The position numbers and the translations under genes are program-made. A DNA stretch of 42,511 nucleotides, from positions 1-42,511 of IMG/VR virus record IMGVR_UViG_3300046703_000067. One strand, 5' to 3'. This DNA is from a virus. Below the pieces are notes generated by a model that worked only from the letters and a program-made list of their open reading frames with translations, was not told the DNA's origin and did no database searches. This document shows, piece by piece, positions 14,079-21,416 of the stretch. Every line of letters begins with the position of its first letter. Within the stretch, counting starts at the first letter, position 1.

Positions 14079-14422
14079 GCCGTCGCCTCGACGTACTCAA
14101 AGGCGATTCGGTTGACCCACTCGCCCACGTCGCAGCGATTGGCACGGCAGAACATCGCCATGAAACCGGCCGTCGTCAGTTCGGGGAAACCTTCTCGGAC
14201 TGGGTCCTCACGACGGATGGCGATGAGCCGTTCCCGCCGCACGCTCACCACCCGGATCAGGCAGATCGGCTTGACGTGCTCGCCTTTTCGTAGCCCCTGC
14301 GCCTTCTCAACGGCTTGCAGGATCGTGCCGGGCTTGAGGTTCCACCAACCCAGGCGGCGGGTGACGGTTTTGGAGTGGTCTCGGACGGCCTCGGTGGCCA
14401 TGCTGAAAGACATATTTCTCAT
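14075..14422 (-). CDS. ASCH/PUA-like domain protein
   Basis: From the ATG at 14422, overlapping the upstream stop (ATGA), the product is 115 residues. MRNMSFSMATEAVRDHSKTV, then TRRLGWWNLKPGTILQAVEK and KGEHVKPICLIRVVSVRRE, follow the pattern of the phage ASCH-domain group. ASCH domains are RNA-binding folds related to PUA. The Arg pair after the Thr (VTRRLGW) is typical. The role in phages is unknown; RNA or modified-nucleotide binding is the best guess. The longer upstream frame lacks a ribosome site. Confidence 0.75.
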   Translation of the reverse strand: MRNMSFSMATEAVRDHSKTVTRRLGWWNLKPGTILQAVEKAQGLRKGEHVKPICLIRVVSVRRERLIAIRREDPVREGFPELTTAGFMAMFCRANRCDVGEWVNRIAFEYVEATA

Positions 14423-14688
14423 ATCAGCCGCCTCGCCATGCACTTTTCTGCCAGTTCCCAAGTGGTAATCGGGATTGCCCCGAGAGTGATCGCCCGCTCT
14501 CGCTTGGAGTCCATGACATCGAAGTGGAATTGGTAGGTGCCGGGGTGCTGTAGCCACTCGGGCCGCATCCCGATCTTCGCTCCGAAGTCGCGCAACTCGG
14601 CCTCGGTGTCGGCGGTCAGGTGCGACCAGCGCCCACGGAGCCGCCCCACTGTCGCCTGGAGATGCATGTCATCGACGTAGACGCTCAC
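14419..14688 (-). CDS. DUF4031 family protein
   Basis: The GTG at 14688 overlaps the upstream stop and has GAGG eight bases before it, giving 89 residues. VYVDDMHLQATVGRLRGRWS, HLTADTEAELRDFGAKIGM and the HFDVMDSKRERAITLGA block match the small DUF4031 family found in phages and bacteria. The conserved Asp-Asp, His and Arg residues suggest an enzyme or metal site, but function is not known. Confidence 0.85.
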   Translation of the reverse strand: MSVYVDDMHLQATVGRLRGRWSHLTADTEAELRDFGAKIGMRPEWLQHPGTYQFHFDVMDSKRERAITLGAIPITTWELAEKCMARRLI

Positions 14689-14903
14689 AGGTGATCCTCT
14701 TCCCACACCTTGGCGTCCACCGTCAGGCCCGCCGCGAGTTGCGCGATGCAGTGCCGGCAGAAACCCAGGTCGCGGTCGGTGCGCGTCTCTCGCCAGTTGG
14801 TGATGATCGCGAGTGTCACCGTGCCATGCGCTACGCCGCCACAGGCCGCACAGACAGCCCTGGGCCGCAGTGGGGGCATCACGTCGAAGACGGGGCGGGT
14901 CAT
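14685..14903 (-). CDS. Small zinc-ribbon protein
   Basis: The ATG at 14903 overlaps the upstream stop (ATGA) and gives 72 residues. CAACGG (residues 18-23) and CRHC (near 49-52) form a four-Cys zinc ribbon around a short beta segment. It ends VDAKVWEEDHL. No function is recognised. Confidence 0.7.
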   Translation of the reverse strand: MTRPVFDVMPPLRPRAVCAACGGVAHGTVTLAIITNWRETRTDRDLGFCRHCIAQLAAGLTVDAKVWEEDHL

Positions 14904-15247
14904 GCTCGGCTCCTGAGAGCCACGCCCAGAGCCAGGACGGCAGCGAGCATGGTGGGGCCTGTCGCTCCGGTCATCCGGTTGTTGCGGTCGTGCATCGGCT
15001 CGGCCCATGCCATGTATCGCCCGTGCGACATTCTCTCGACGGTGAGCGTCCAGCCCTCCGGCAGCGGCAACTCGTCAATGGCTACCGGTAGGCGGGCGGC
15101 GGCGATGATGTCTACGCCGAGACACGGCCACTCTTTGTCGCAACGGCGGCAGAACCCAGGAGCGTCGCCGACGTTGGGGGAATAGCCGGAGACGTGTTCG
15201 TGGCGCTCGGCCTCCCGGTCCAGATCGGCCGTGGTTAGCCCGCTCAT
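14900..15247 (-). CDS. Hypothetical protein with zinc knuckle
   Basis: The 115-residue protein has CRRCDKEWPC near residues 33-42 and a short beta-rich part (GWTLTVERMSHGRYMAWAE). It ends in a hydrophobic helix (GPTMLAAVLALGVALRSRA), which may be a membrane or packing helix. ATGA overlaps join it to both neighbours. No function is recognised. Confidence 0.68.
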   Translation of the reverse strand: MSGLTTADLDREAERHEHVSGYSPNVGDAPGFCRRCDKEWPCLGVDIIAAARLPVAIDELPLPEGWTLTVERMSHGRYMAWAEPMHDRNNRMTGATGPTMLAAVLALGVALRSRA

Positions 15248-15432
15248 CGGTCAGTCGTCAAGCAGATCGGATGGGCGGCGACATGTCGGTAGGTCTTGCG
15301 GACGCCAATGCGAGGCCCTGACTCGATCTTTTCCAGGGTCACGAAGGCTAGGCCGCCACGGCGCAGACACTTGGCGCAGGATGGCCCGAAGTCTTCATCG
15401 ATTACCACGTCGGTTGCGATTGGGCGGCTCAT
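15244..15432 (-). CDS. Small hypothetical protein with CxxC
   Basis: This 62-residue protein has CAKC near residues 19-22 and a late Cys (HPICLTTDR), with a basic beta-rich middle. ATGA junctions with both neighbours support the frame. No function is recognised. Confidence 0.65.
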   Translation of the reverse strand: MSRPIATDVVIDEDFGPSCAKCLRRGGLAFVTLEKIESGPRIGVRKTYRHVAAHPICLTTDR

Positions 15433-16220
15433 TCGACCATGCCGAGCTTCACAGCCAGGGCGTACCGCTTGGCTTCATCGAACCGGGACCAGGCCACGAC
15501 GGGGGACACCTCAAGGCAGGCGGCGGTGAAGTCGGGACCGAACGAGATGCCCTTCTCACCTTTGAGGATCATGAAGTCAGAAAGCGTCATTACCTGTTCG
15601 GCTACCCGTGCCGCGCGATGCTCTACGACTCGCTCGGCTGCCTGGGACGCGACGGTGGGCGGTCGCAGGACTGCGGTGTTGGTGGCTACCACTCCGGCGA
15701 GGGAGTCCAGTTCGGCGTCGCTGATCTCTGGCGGCTCGTTTGTTGGGGCGGCTTTAGCCACCGCCCCCTGGGATCCACTAGCGGACCGGGCATCGCTCGC
15801 TACACCGTCTCGGGAGGCGCGGGCGGTTTGATTGGGAGCGACCGCTGGACGGGGCGCGGGCTTGGCCGGTTGCGCCTTGGACTCGATCTCGTGCTGCGAC
15901 GCAATCGACACGTCGATCAGGATGCCGAGTGAACCGATGGCGCGGCCCCATGCGCTCGTCTCCGCGTTCTCCAATTCGGAGCCACGGGTGAAGTTCGTAC
16001 TGCCCGGCAGTTCGAGCCAACTCCACCCGACGCCCGGTAGCGGATCATCAACGGTCCGATACGCCTTGGCTTCGACCCAGACGCGCGGCTTGCCGTCCGG
16101 CTCGGAGGTAGCGCGAACGTCGGTAGTGACCAACCGCCCCCCGCCGAAGAGTTCGTAGAACTTGGCGATCCGGTCCTTGACCTGGACGTAGCCGCCAAGG
16201 TCGATACCTTTGTCACTCAT
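15429..16220 (-). CDS. Probable ssDNA-annealing/recombination protein
   Basis: From the ATG at 16220 the product is 263 residues. The N-terminal about 110 residues are a compact beta-alpha domain: YVQVKDRIAKFYELFGGG, VTTDVRATS, RVWVEAKAYR and ELENAETSAWGRAIGSLGI at 82-100. The NAETSA-GRA motif recurs in phage single-strand annealing and Rad52/Erf-like proteins. A disordered Ala/Pro-rich linker follows, then a C-terminal helical domain from about 215. Its neighbour at 16699-17556 is a nuclease, the usual pairing of exonuclease and annealing protein, separated here only by an HNH gene. The assignment to a particular annealing family is uncertain. Confidence 0.6.
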   Translation of the reverse strand: MSDKGIDLGGYVQVKDRIAKFYELFGGGRLVTTDVRATSEPDGKPRVWVEAKAYRTVDDPLPGVGWSWLELPGSTNFTRGSELENAETSAWGRAIGSLGILIDVSIASQHEIESKAQPAKPAPRPAVAPNQTARASRDGVASDARSASGSQGAVAKAAPTNEPPEISDAELDSLAGVVATNTAVLRPPTVASQAAERVVEHRAARVAEQVMTLSDFMILKGEKGISFGPDFTAACLEVSPVVAWSRFDEAKRYALAVKLGMVE

Positions 16221-16698
16221 CAAAGCCTCCCGGTAGCCAAGTCCACGACTGGCCCCGCTTGATACGCCCAACGGTGGATTTGCCAACGCCGTACGCGCTT
16301 TCTATGAAGCGGCGCGGTCGTGAGTCGCGGCGAATGGCCTGAACTTCGGCGGCTGTTAGGCGAGCGGCCGGGTTTCTTTCGCCGACCATGCGCGGCGGCG
16401 GGCAGTCGCGGCCCTTAGCGTGGGCATCCGCCCAGTTGTCCGCCCGTGTGCCGAGAAACAGGTGGTCCGGGCGTACGCATGGCGGGTTGTCGCAGCGATG
16501 CAATACGCATAGCCCCTCAGGGATCGGGCCAACGGCCATCTGCCACGCGAAGCGATGGGCCTGCATCGGCCTATCTGGGGTCACGCCAAACGCGCCATAA
16601 CCCCGCTGGTTGCGCCATCCCGTCCACAGCCAGCAGCCATCGGACTTCTGCACATGCCGATCAAAGCGCCACTCGGGGGTGCCGTGAAAGCCGCCCAT
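16213..16698 (-). CDS. HNH homing-type endonuclease between the recombination genes
   Basis: The 161-residue protein is a third HNH_3 enzyme. GCWLWTGWRNQRGYGAFG starts the domain. MQAHRFAWQMAVGPIPEGLC, CDNPPCVRPDHLFLGT and DNWADAHAKGRD hold the metal-binding residues. The end (RLTAAEVQAIRRDSRPRRFIESAYGVGKSTVGRIKRG) is a helix-turn-helix. It sits between the exonuclease and annealing genes that normally adjoin, overlapping the latter by eight bases, which looks like a homing insertion that left both genes intact. Confidence 0.9.
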   Translation of the reverse strand: MGGFHGTPEWRFDRHVQKSDGCWLWTGWRNQRGYGAFGVTPDRPMQAHRFAWQMAVGPIPEGLCVLHRCDNPPCVRPDHLFLGTRADNWADAHAKGRDCPPPRMVGERNPAARLTAAEVQAIRRDSRPRRFIESAYGVGKSTVGRIKRGQSWTWLPGGFDE

Positions 16699-17556
16699 CT
16701 ATTCCTCCCCGCCCGGCAGTGGCTCGACGACCGCCATCTGGCAGCGGCCCCCCAGCGCGGGGGAATATTCGCAAGTCCTACAGCGTTTGCCGTTCACAGC
16801 AGAACCTGGGAATGAGTAGTTCTCGGGCGGTAGGCCACGCTCGGCGCGTTTGCGGTTGAGCAGGTCGTCGGTGTTGTTGGCGCGGACGAAGCCGCCCCAC
16901 CGTGCCCGCGTCCACTCGCGGAACTCGTCATTGAACTCGGCGGAGATGTACTGCCAACCGGGCGTGCGTAGCCGCCGGACATAGCACAAGTACCCGACTC
17001 GGGAGATGGATTTCCCCGTCTCCTCTTCGACCATGAGCCCATACGTCCCGAGCTCTACGGTGCGCGCGGTTTCCTTCGCGCGGGTGGACGTTTTCACGTC
17101 GTCCACTTCGACGGGCAGGATGATGTCCGGGTGGCCGTCTATCTCGCCGATGCCATCGACCGTGACGTGGACGTGAGCCTGTAGGCGGGCGTAGGACCAA
17201 TCGAACTGAGTAGCCAGCGGCGGCTCTTTGCGTCCCGCCTCGCCGTTCAGGAAGCCTTCTAACGCCACCTGGACCTCGGCCATATCAATCTCTACACCGT
17301 TGCGCGCCCGGCCTTCTTCGGCCGCCAGCATCGCGTGGAGTAGGTCCGGCTCCTGACCGGAGCGCAGATACCCGATGATGTTCTCGACGCCCGCGTCAAC
17401 CGCCGAGCCGAACGTGGTGGCGGGGCTCGGGACGAACGGCCGGCGCTCCCACTTGGCGAACCAGGACGCCTGTTGGCACCACTCGAAAGACACGAAGGCG
17501 CTCTTGCTCAGACCTTGGCGCTGGCTCAGATCCTCGCGGACTGCGATGGCGGTCAT
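16699..17556 (-). CDS. PD-(D/E)XK exonuclease with probable Fe-S site (Cas4/AddB/RecB-like)
   Basis: The ATG at 17556 overlaps the upstream stop (ATGA) and gives 285 residues. The nuclease core is clear: GEIDGHPD at 137-144 and VEVDDVKTS at 149-157 give the Asp...Asp-x-Lys site, and ELGTYGL at 169-174 is the QxxxY-like helix. Cys27 near the N-terminus and Cys259, Cys262 and Cys272 near the end match the one-plus-three layout of Cas4 and AddB iron-sulfur nucleases. It would chew DNA ends to make single strands for the annealing protein nearby. Confidence 0.87.
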   Translation of the reverse strand: MTAIAVREDLSQRQGLSKSAFVSFEWCQQASWFAKWERRPFVPSPATTFGSAVDAGVENIIGYLRSGQEPDLLHAMLAAEEGRARNGVEIDMAEVQVALEGFLNGEAGRKEPPLATQFDWSYARLQAHVHVTVDGIGEIDGHPDIILPVEVDDVKTSTRAKETARTVELGTYGLMVEEETGKSISRVGYLCYVRRLRTPGWQYISAEFNDEFREWTRARWGGFVRANNTDDLLNRKRAERGLPPENYSFPGSAVNGKRCRTCEYSPALGGRCQMAVVEPLPGGEE

Positions 17557-18056
17557 AGCGCGCCTTCCATTTCCTCTTCGGTCAGAGTCGGGCGCATCTC
17601 GCCGCACTCGCACCACTCCATCGCGTCGTGAATTGACCACTGCCAGACATGGACGTGCTCGTGCTGCGCCAACGCCGCGAGGTAGTCGCGTTCCGCAACT
17701 CGTTCGTCGTGGGAGGGCGGCTTGTCATTTCCCCACCAACACATCGCAACCAGATGGGCGGCGTCTGACTTCGCCCGCTTGCCCAGAACCGGCCCGTCAA
17801 GGTGGACGTGATCGAGCGTCAGCTTGTCGAGTTCGGTTGGGAAGTGAACGACCCCGAACCGGTCCCGGCAGCAATGCGCGGACCCGTGCATCCGGTCCAG
17901 GAAACAGCGGCCATCGCGCGCCAGGACGAACCGGCGCGTCTCGGGGCTCACCTGATCCTCTGGCTTACGACGCCACGGCTTGCGGCGGAAGTCGCGCAAC
18001 TTCTCTGGGCGTGGGGCTCTGTGGGTACCAGGCAGGACGGCGCGGCTGGCTGTCAT
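17553..18056 (-). CDS. HNH endonuclease, operon type
   Basis: The ATG at 18056 overlaps the upstream stop (ATGA), giving 167 residues. An HNH core is visible: FVLARDGRCFLDRM, LDKLTLDHVHLDG with the central Asp-His, and HLVAMCWWGNDKPPS with the final Asn. There is no helix-turn-helix tail and both gene junctions are tidy, so this is an integrated phage gene rather than a recent homing insertion. It may act in replication, recombination or host DNA degradation. Confidence 0.82.
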   Translation of the reverse strand: MTASRAVLPGTHRAPRPEKLRDFRRKPWRRKPEDQVSPETRRFVLARDGRCFLDRMHGSAHCCRDRFGVVHFPTELDKLTLDHVHLDGPVLGKRAKSDAAHLVAMCWWGNDKPPSHDERVAERDYLAALAQHEHVHVWQWSIHDAMEWCECGEMRPTLTEEEMEGAL

Positions 18057-18220
18057 CGGGGCAACTGCTTCCCGTCGCGGGTGACGAGGAACACCAAGGC
18101 GCTGGCGCTGATCGTTCCGATCATCAAGGCCCAGACGGAACAGCCCATCCAAGCGCAGACAGCAGTGGTTAGGCCGCTGCACAGCCAGCAGGTGGCTGCA
18201 TACGATCTGCGGGTCATCAT
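18053..18220 (-). CDS. Small two-pass membrane protein
   Basis: From the ATG at 18220 the product has about 55 residues and two hydrophobic stretches: TCWLCSGLTTAVCAWMGC and VWALMIGTISASALVFLV. ATGA junctions on both sides support translation. Several such membrane peptides occur in this operon; they could modulate host membranes or exclude other phages, but no role is shown. Confidence 0.65.
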   Translation of the reverse strand: MMTRRSYAATCWLCSGLTTAVCAWMGCSVWALMIGTISASALVFLVTRDGKQLPR

Positions 18221-18450
18221 CGCTGGCCGTCCAGGAAGTAGCGCGCCATCTCGCCTGCCTTGCGGGGTCCGGTCCGAATGGCATAGCCCGCCTGTTTGAG
18301 ATTCCAAATTCGAGCAGCCGGCCGAGCGATACCCGCCCGGTACACCACGTCGTGAGCGGAGACGCCCTCAGAGCCCGCCTCGCGCAACATCCTGAGCAAT
18401 GCGGCGGACTGCGTGGGTCGCGCGTCTGGGGCCGTTACGTTGGCGCTCAT
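18217..18450 (-). CDS. Winged-helix/HTH DNA-binding protein
   Basis: The 77-residue protein is a single winged helix: SAALLRMLREAGSEGVSAHD, VVYRAGIARPAARIWNLKQAGY (recognition helix), then the wing AIRTGPRKAGEMARYFLDG. Small proteins of this type are common in phages as transcription regulators. It lies within the early operon and has ATGA overlaps with both neighbours. Confidence 0.8.
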   Translation of the reverse strand: MSANVTAPDARPTQSAALLRMLREAGSEGVSAHDVVYRAGIARPAARIWNLKQAGYAIRTGPRKAGEMARYFLDGQR

Positions 18451-18779
18451 CGTGAGCCCGGCTTATCAGCGTCGGGCAGCAGGCGTCTTGGCTCGGCTTC
18501 GTGCCAGTGCGAGTCCGGGTCCGCGCACCGGCAGGGCGCGAGGTTTCCGTCGCTCGGCGCGGCATGCTCTTTGGGCTGCGCGTGACGAGCGCGGACCGTA
18601 TCAACCGCATCCATGAGCGCGGCAGCGTCACGCCATGCTGTCTCGTCGGGGTGCTGAGCGCAGTCGCCAAGGATCAGGTTGATGAGGTATTCGGCACCAT
18701 GAAGCCTCATCGTGAACACGATGTCATCCTGCGGCGTGACCTCCACAGAACCCTCAAGGGGTTGCTTCAGCGTCTTCAT
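18447..18779 (-). CDS. Hypothetical protein
   Basis: The 110-residue protein has a beta-rich start (MKTLKQPLEGSVEVTPQDDI), a helical middle (GAEYLINLILGDCAQHPDE, AALMDAVDTVRARHA) and a late CRCADPDSHWH cluster that could bind a metal. ATGA overlaps join it to both neighbours. No family was recognised. Confidence 0.65.
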   Translation of the reverse strand: MKTLKQPLEGSVEVTPQDDIVFTMRLHGAEYLINLILGDCAQHPDETAWRDAAALMDAVDTVRARHAQPKEHAAPSDGNLAPCRCADPDSHWHEAEPRRLLPDADKPGSR

Positions 18780-18958
18780 GCGTCCACTCGCAGACTCGCC
18801 CGGATCCGCTCCGCCTCAGCCCGATAGCGTTCCGCGATGTCAGGCGGTACGTCCGGCTTAGACGCGAGACGGTCCAGGCCGCGGGCCATGTCGAACTTCA
18901 GGGAGCGGGGGAGGTTGGTTCTTTCGACGGCAATGAGGAGCGCGAGTGCGATGGTCAT
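18776..18958 (-). CDS. Small helical hypothetical protein
   Basis: The ATG at 18958 overlaps the upstream stop (ATGA), giving 60 residues in helices (MTIALALLIAVERTNLPRSL, DIAERYRAEAERIRASLRVDA). The frame is open far upstream, but that part is arginine-rich and out of keeping with coding sequence here. No function is recognised. Confidence 0.62.
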   Translation of the reverse strand: MTIALALLIAVERTNLPRSLKFDMARGLDRLASKPDVPPDIAERYRAEAERIRASLRVDA

Positions 18959-19275
18959 GACGCCACGGCCTTCGGAGCTACGGTGACGCCGCAGTTTGCG
19001 CAGTACGCCTCGCCGTCTTCGGTGTACGTCTCCCATGTCCGGTGACACTGGTCGCACACGGTTTCGATGACGCGCTCGACCGTGATCGAGATGTTGTCCT
19101 GGCTTCGATGGTCCCGGATGAACTCCTCCAGTTCGCGCGCCCACAGGTCGAGACTCTTGCCGTACGCCTCCATCGTCTGGTAGGCGCGCATCGGCACCCG
19201 CCCGTCCAGAACGATCCGCAGGTCCGTGACGACCTTCACGGGTTTGGCGAGTTTCGCCACGGCAACATCAGTCAT
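18955..19275 (-). CDS. Hypothetical protein with C-terminal zinc ribbon
   Basis: The ATG at 19275 overlaps the upstream stop, giving 106 residues. The first about 70 residues are helical and charged (YQTMEAYGKSLDLWARELEE). The end carries CDQCHRTWETY and CANCGVTV, a four-Cys zinc ribbon. It may bind nucleic acid. No family was recognised. Confidence 0.68.
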   Translation of the reverse strand: MTDVAVAKLAKPVKVVTDLRIVLDGRVPMRAYQTMEAYGKSLDLWARELEEFIRDHRSQDNISITVERVIETVCDQCHRTWETYTEDGEAYCANCGVTVAPKAVAS

Positions 19276-19541
19276 GCCGACTCCTCTTCGTGGCGCTTGA
19301 TCCACGCGGCGACCTTCTCAGGGGAGCCCCAACAGTTGCCGGGTGCCTCCCATTTGAGCCAGATAGCCCAGTCTTGGATGCGCGCGGCGTTGATCGGATC
19401 GGCGCGTTCCAAGGCCCCAACCAAGTCGTTGCTCAGCACCGCGACCATAAAGTCGCCCGGCTTTGTGCCGTCTTCGACGTAACGCCTCGCGCCGTCTTGC
19501 ATGTGTTCGGGCAAGTCGCTGTAGTTCACTTCGACGGTCAT
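19272..19541 (-). CDS. Conserved small phage protein
   Basis: From the ATG at 19541, preceded by AAAGGGAG, the product has 89 residues. YSDLPEHMQDGARRYVEDG, then FMVAVLSNDLVGALERADP, DWAIWLKWEAPGNCWGSPEKV and AWIKRH, follow a pattern I recognise as very common in phages and prophages of many hosts. Its function is not known. Confidence 0.8.
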   Translation of the reverse strand: MTVEVNYSDLPEHMQDGARRYVEDGTKPGDFMVAVLSNDLVGALERADPINAARIQDWAIWLKWEAPGNCWGSPEKVAAWIKRHEEESA

Positions 19542-19564
19542 GACGACGGACTCCCTTTCGACGG

Positions 19565-19687
19565 CTAGTTGGCTGGTCCCAACATCAGCAGGACCACAGC
19601 GACACACATGGCGACTAGACCGAGGGCGCCCAGGAAGTCGCCCAACGCGATCACGGGGGGCTCGGTGCGACGGTGGGCCTGTCTCAT
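19565..19687 (-). CDS. 40-residue single-pass membrane peptide
   Basis: The ATG at 19687 overlaps the stop of the upstream microprotein (ATGA). The product is MRQAHRRTEPPVIALGDFLG followed by the hydrophobic helix ALGLVAMCVAVVLLMLGPAN. A basic N-terminus followed by one membrane segment fits a small inner-membrane peptide. Function is unknown. Confidence 0.6.
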   Translation of the reverse strand: MRQAHRRTEPPVIALGDFLGALGLVAMCVAVVLLMLGPAN

Positions 19688-19767
19688 CGGACGGCTCGCC
19701 AGCGCAACAGGACGAAGGCCACGTTGAGCCCGATCCAGATGACGAAGGCCAGGACGAAGGGGTTCAC
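19684..19767 (-). CDS. 27-residue membrane microprotein
   Basis: The GTG at 19767 overlaps the upstream stop as GTGA, and its own stop overlaps the next start as ATGA. The product begins VNPFVLAFVIWIGLNVAFVL and ends LRWRAVR: one membrane helix with a basic end. The perfect junctions on both sides and the pure membrane-helix sequence make it likely to be translated, although it is shorter than most gene finders accept. Confidence 0.6.
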   Translation of the reverse strand: MNPFVLAFVIWIGLNVAFVLLRWRAVR

Positions 19768-19982
19768 AGTTCGGCCTTCTGACGGAGCGCATACAGCGCG
19801 GCCATGTGCCGCGACGGTGCGGCCCTGTGCTGGTCCGTGGCGACGGTGCGGGCGAATACCACGCAATGGCCCCAGCCATGCCCTGTGAGCCGTGTAGGGC
19901 GGCCACAGTGGATGCAGAGAGGGGTGCCCGCCGTCACCGGGAGAGAAGCAACGGCGGGCGAGGAAAGAGATCGGCCGTTCAT
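19764..19982 (-). CDS. Small zinc-knuckle hypothetical protein
   Basis: The ATG at 19982 overlaps the upstream stop (ATGA), giving 72 residues. CIHCGRPTRLTGHGWGHC gives a possible CxxC...H...C zinc site. The end is helical and basic (SRHMAALYALRQKAEL). No function is recognised. Confidence 0.65.
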   Translation of the reverse strand: MNGRSLSSPAVASLPVTAGTPLCIHCGRPTRLTGHGWGHCVVFARTVATDQHRAAPSRHMAALYALRQKAEL

Positions 19983-20512
19983 GCGGCCGCCGCCTTCTGG
20001 CGCTTTTGGTATTCGGCGTTGCGACGTCGGGTGCAAGTTCGACACGCACGCCAACCGCACCGCATGTATGTGTTGGTTTCGTCGAAGGGATGCCCATGGC
20101 CGCAGTGGGTCTTACGGGAGTTGGAGGCCGCGAAACTGACCCCCCGTAGCCCGTTCTCGCGGTTGGTTACTGGCTCCAGATGGGCCGGGTTGACACAGGC
20201 TCGATTGCGGCAGAGATGATCGAGCTGTAGGCCGTCCGGGATTTGTCCGACCAGCAATTTGTAGACCGCCCGGTGAGCCTGCCCGCCGTCATATCTGCCG
20301 TATCCGTCCTTGCCCATGGACCCCTTCCAGGGCCAGCAGCCCGGGCCTTGAACGACGTATGAGTCGAACGATGCTCGCGACAAAACCCGGTCATGCGCCT
20401 TCCACCAAGCGGCCTTTCGACACGTATCGCCGCAGAATCTGGCGGTTCGTTGCATCCCCACCCAGAGCACGTCTCCACAGTTCTGGCATCTCGGCCGCGT
20501 CATTGAGGTCAT
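19979..20512 (-). CDS. HNH endonuclease with two zinc sites
   Basis: The ATG at 20512 overlaps the upstream stop (ATGA), giving 177 residues. The N-terminus has CQNCG and FCGDTCRKAAWW, a zinc ribbon. The HNH core follows: GCWPWKGSMGKDGYGRYDGG, AHRAVYKLLVGQIPDGLQ, LDHLCRNRACVNPAHLEPVT and RENGLRG. The end has CGHGHPFDETNTYMRCG and CRTCTRRRNAEYQKRQ, a second Cys-rich site often seen in phage HNH enzymes of this type. Tidy junctions suggest it is well established in the operon. Confidence 0.9.
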   Translation of the reverse strand: MTSMTRPRCQNCGDVLWVGMQRTARFCGDTCRKAAWWKAHDRVLSRASFDSYVVQGPGCWPWKGSMGKDGYGRYDGGQAHRAVYKLLVGQIPDGLQLDHLCRNRACVNPAHLEPVTNRENGLRGVSFAASNSRKTHCGHGHPFDETNTYMRCGWRACRTCTRRRNAEYQKRQKAAAA

Positions 20513-20868
20513 GCGGCCCTCCGGAAGTACCGCGTCGTGTGGCAGGCATCGCAGCGGCCTTGGCCCATGCCACCCAGGACGGGGCGCACGGTCAGGATGG
20601 CCGCGGATCCGCAATCGAGACAGCGCCACGTCAGACACTCAGGAGCGGAGCGAAGCCTGTAGGTTGCGAGCGCTCCGGCATCTTCCGTGTCGATGTCCAT
20701 ACCGTCGGCGCGAAGGTCGCAGATGATGGCGGCGAGGCGCGTAATCGAGCACTTCAGCCCATCGTCATAGGCCAGCTGGTAGAGTACTTCGTAGGTGTCG
20801 ATGCGGCCCTCATCACGAAGCACGCGGGATACGAACGCCCGCTGTGACTCGCCGAGATGGCGCCTCAT
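20509..20868 (-). CDS. Winged-helix-like protein with C-terminal zinc ribbon
   Basis: The ATG at 20868 overlaps the upstream stop (ATGA), giving 119 residues. The N-terminal part (GESQRAFVSRVLRDEGRIDT, YEVLYQLAYDDGLKCSITRLAAIICDLRADG) is typical of a small winged helix. The end has CLDCGSA and CDACHTTRYFRRA, a four-Cys ribbon. A transcription regulator is likely. Confidence 0.72.
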   Translation of the reverse strand: MRRHLGESQRAFVSRVLRDEGRIDTYEVLYQLAYDDGLKCSITRLAAIICDLRADGMDIDTEDAGALATYRLRSAPECLTWRCLDCGSAAILTVRPVLGGMGQGRCDACHTTRYFRRAA

Positions 20869-21416
20869 GACGCCACTTCCGCGAACATCGGGACCTGTGT
20901 CCGCGCTTCGCTCTCGGGCGGCGCTTCGTAGCCCCACACGTCCCAACCGACACGGCGGCGGCGCGCGAACATCTCCAGGCGCGGTTCAGGGCTGACCTGT
21001 TCAACGATTTCGTAGAATCGGGGAGGCTTCTCCGAGTGCCGTCCGCGGTGAGCGGCAATCAGCGTCGAGAGGCGGCGAGCCGGTGCAATGGGCGCGGATC
21101 CGCGGACGCCGAATAGCACGTGTTCGGTCTGGCCCCGGAAGTACTGACCGAGCCCGATGCTCTGCTTGGCCCACGTCAGCGTCGTGATGTAACGGAACCC
21201 GAGTCGTGCCAGCAGTTCGAGTCCGGCGGGCAGGTGCGTGTTCGTCGCCCACAGGTACAAGTGGCAGTCGGGATCGGGGCGCCACGGATCCGCGGCGAGG
21301 ATTACGTCCGCGATCTCGGACGTATCGAGCAGGTCGTAGTGCTCTTGGGCTCCACGTCCTCCGCCGCCACGCTCCGGCCAGGGCGGGTCGATCACGATGG
21401 TCCGATAGGTGGTCAT
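20865..21416 (-). CDS. MT-A70 family adenine-N6 methyltransferase
   Basis: The ATG at 21416 overlaps the upstream stop (ATGA), giving 183 residues. DPPW at residues 10-13 is the catalytic motif of the MT-A70 family. LYLWATNTHLPAGLELLARLG, then GLGQYFRGQTEHVLFGVRG, SEKPPRFYEIVEQVSPEPRLEMFAR and GWDVWG complete the family pattern. It would methylate adenine in DNA. It is the second gene of the early operon, so early expression before host restriction acts is plausible. The frame is open upstream, but the ATGA junction fixes the start. Confidence 0.93.
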   Translation of the reverse strand: MTTYRTIVIDPPWPERGGGGRGAQEHYDLLDTSEIADVILAADPWRPDPDCHLYLWATNTHLPAGLELLARLGFRYITTLTWAKQSIGLGQYFRGQTEHVLFGVRGSAPIAPARRLSTLIAAHRGRHSEKPPRFYEIVEQVSPEPRLEMFARRRRVGWDVWGYEAPPESEARTQVPMFAEVAS

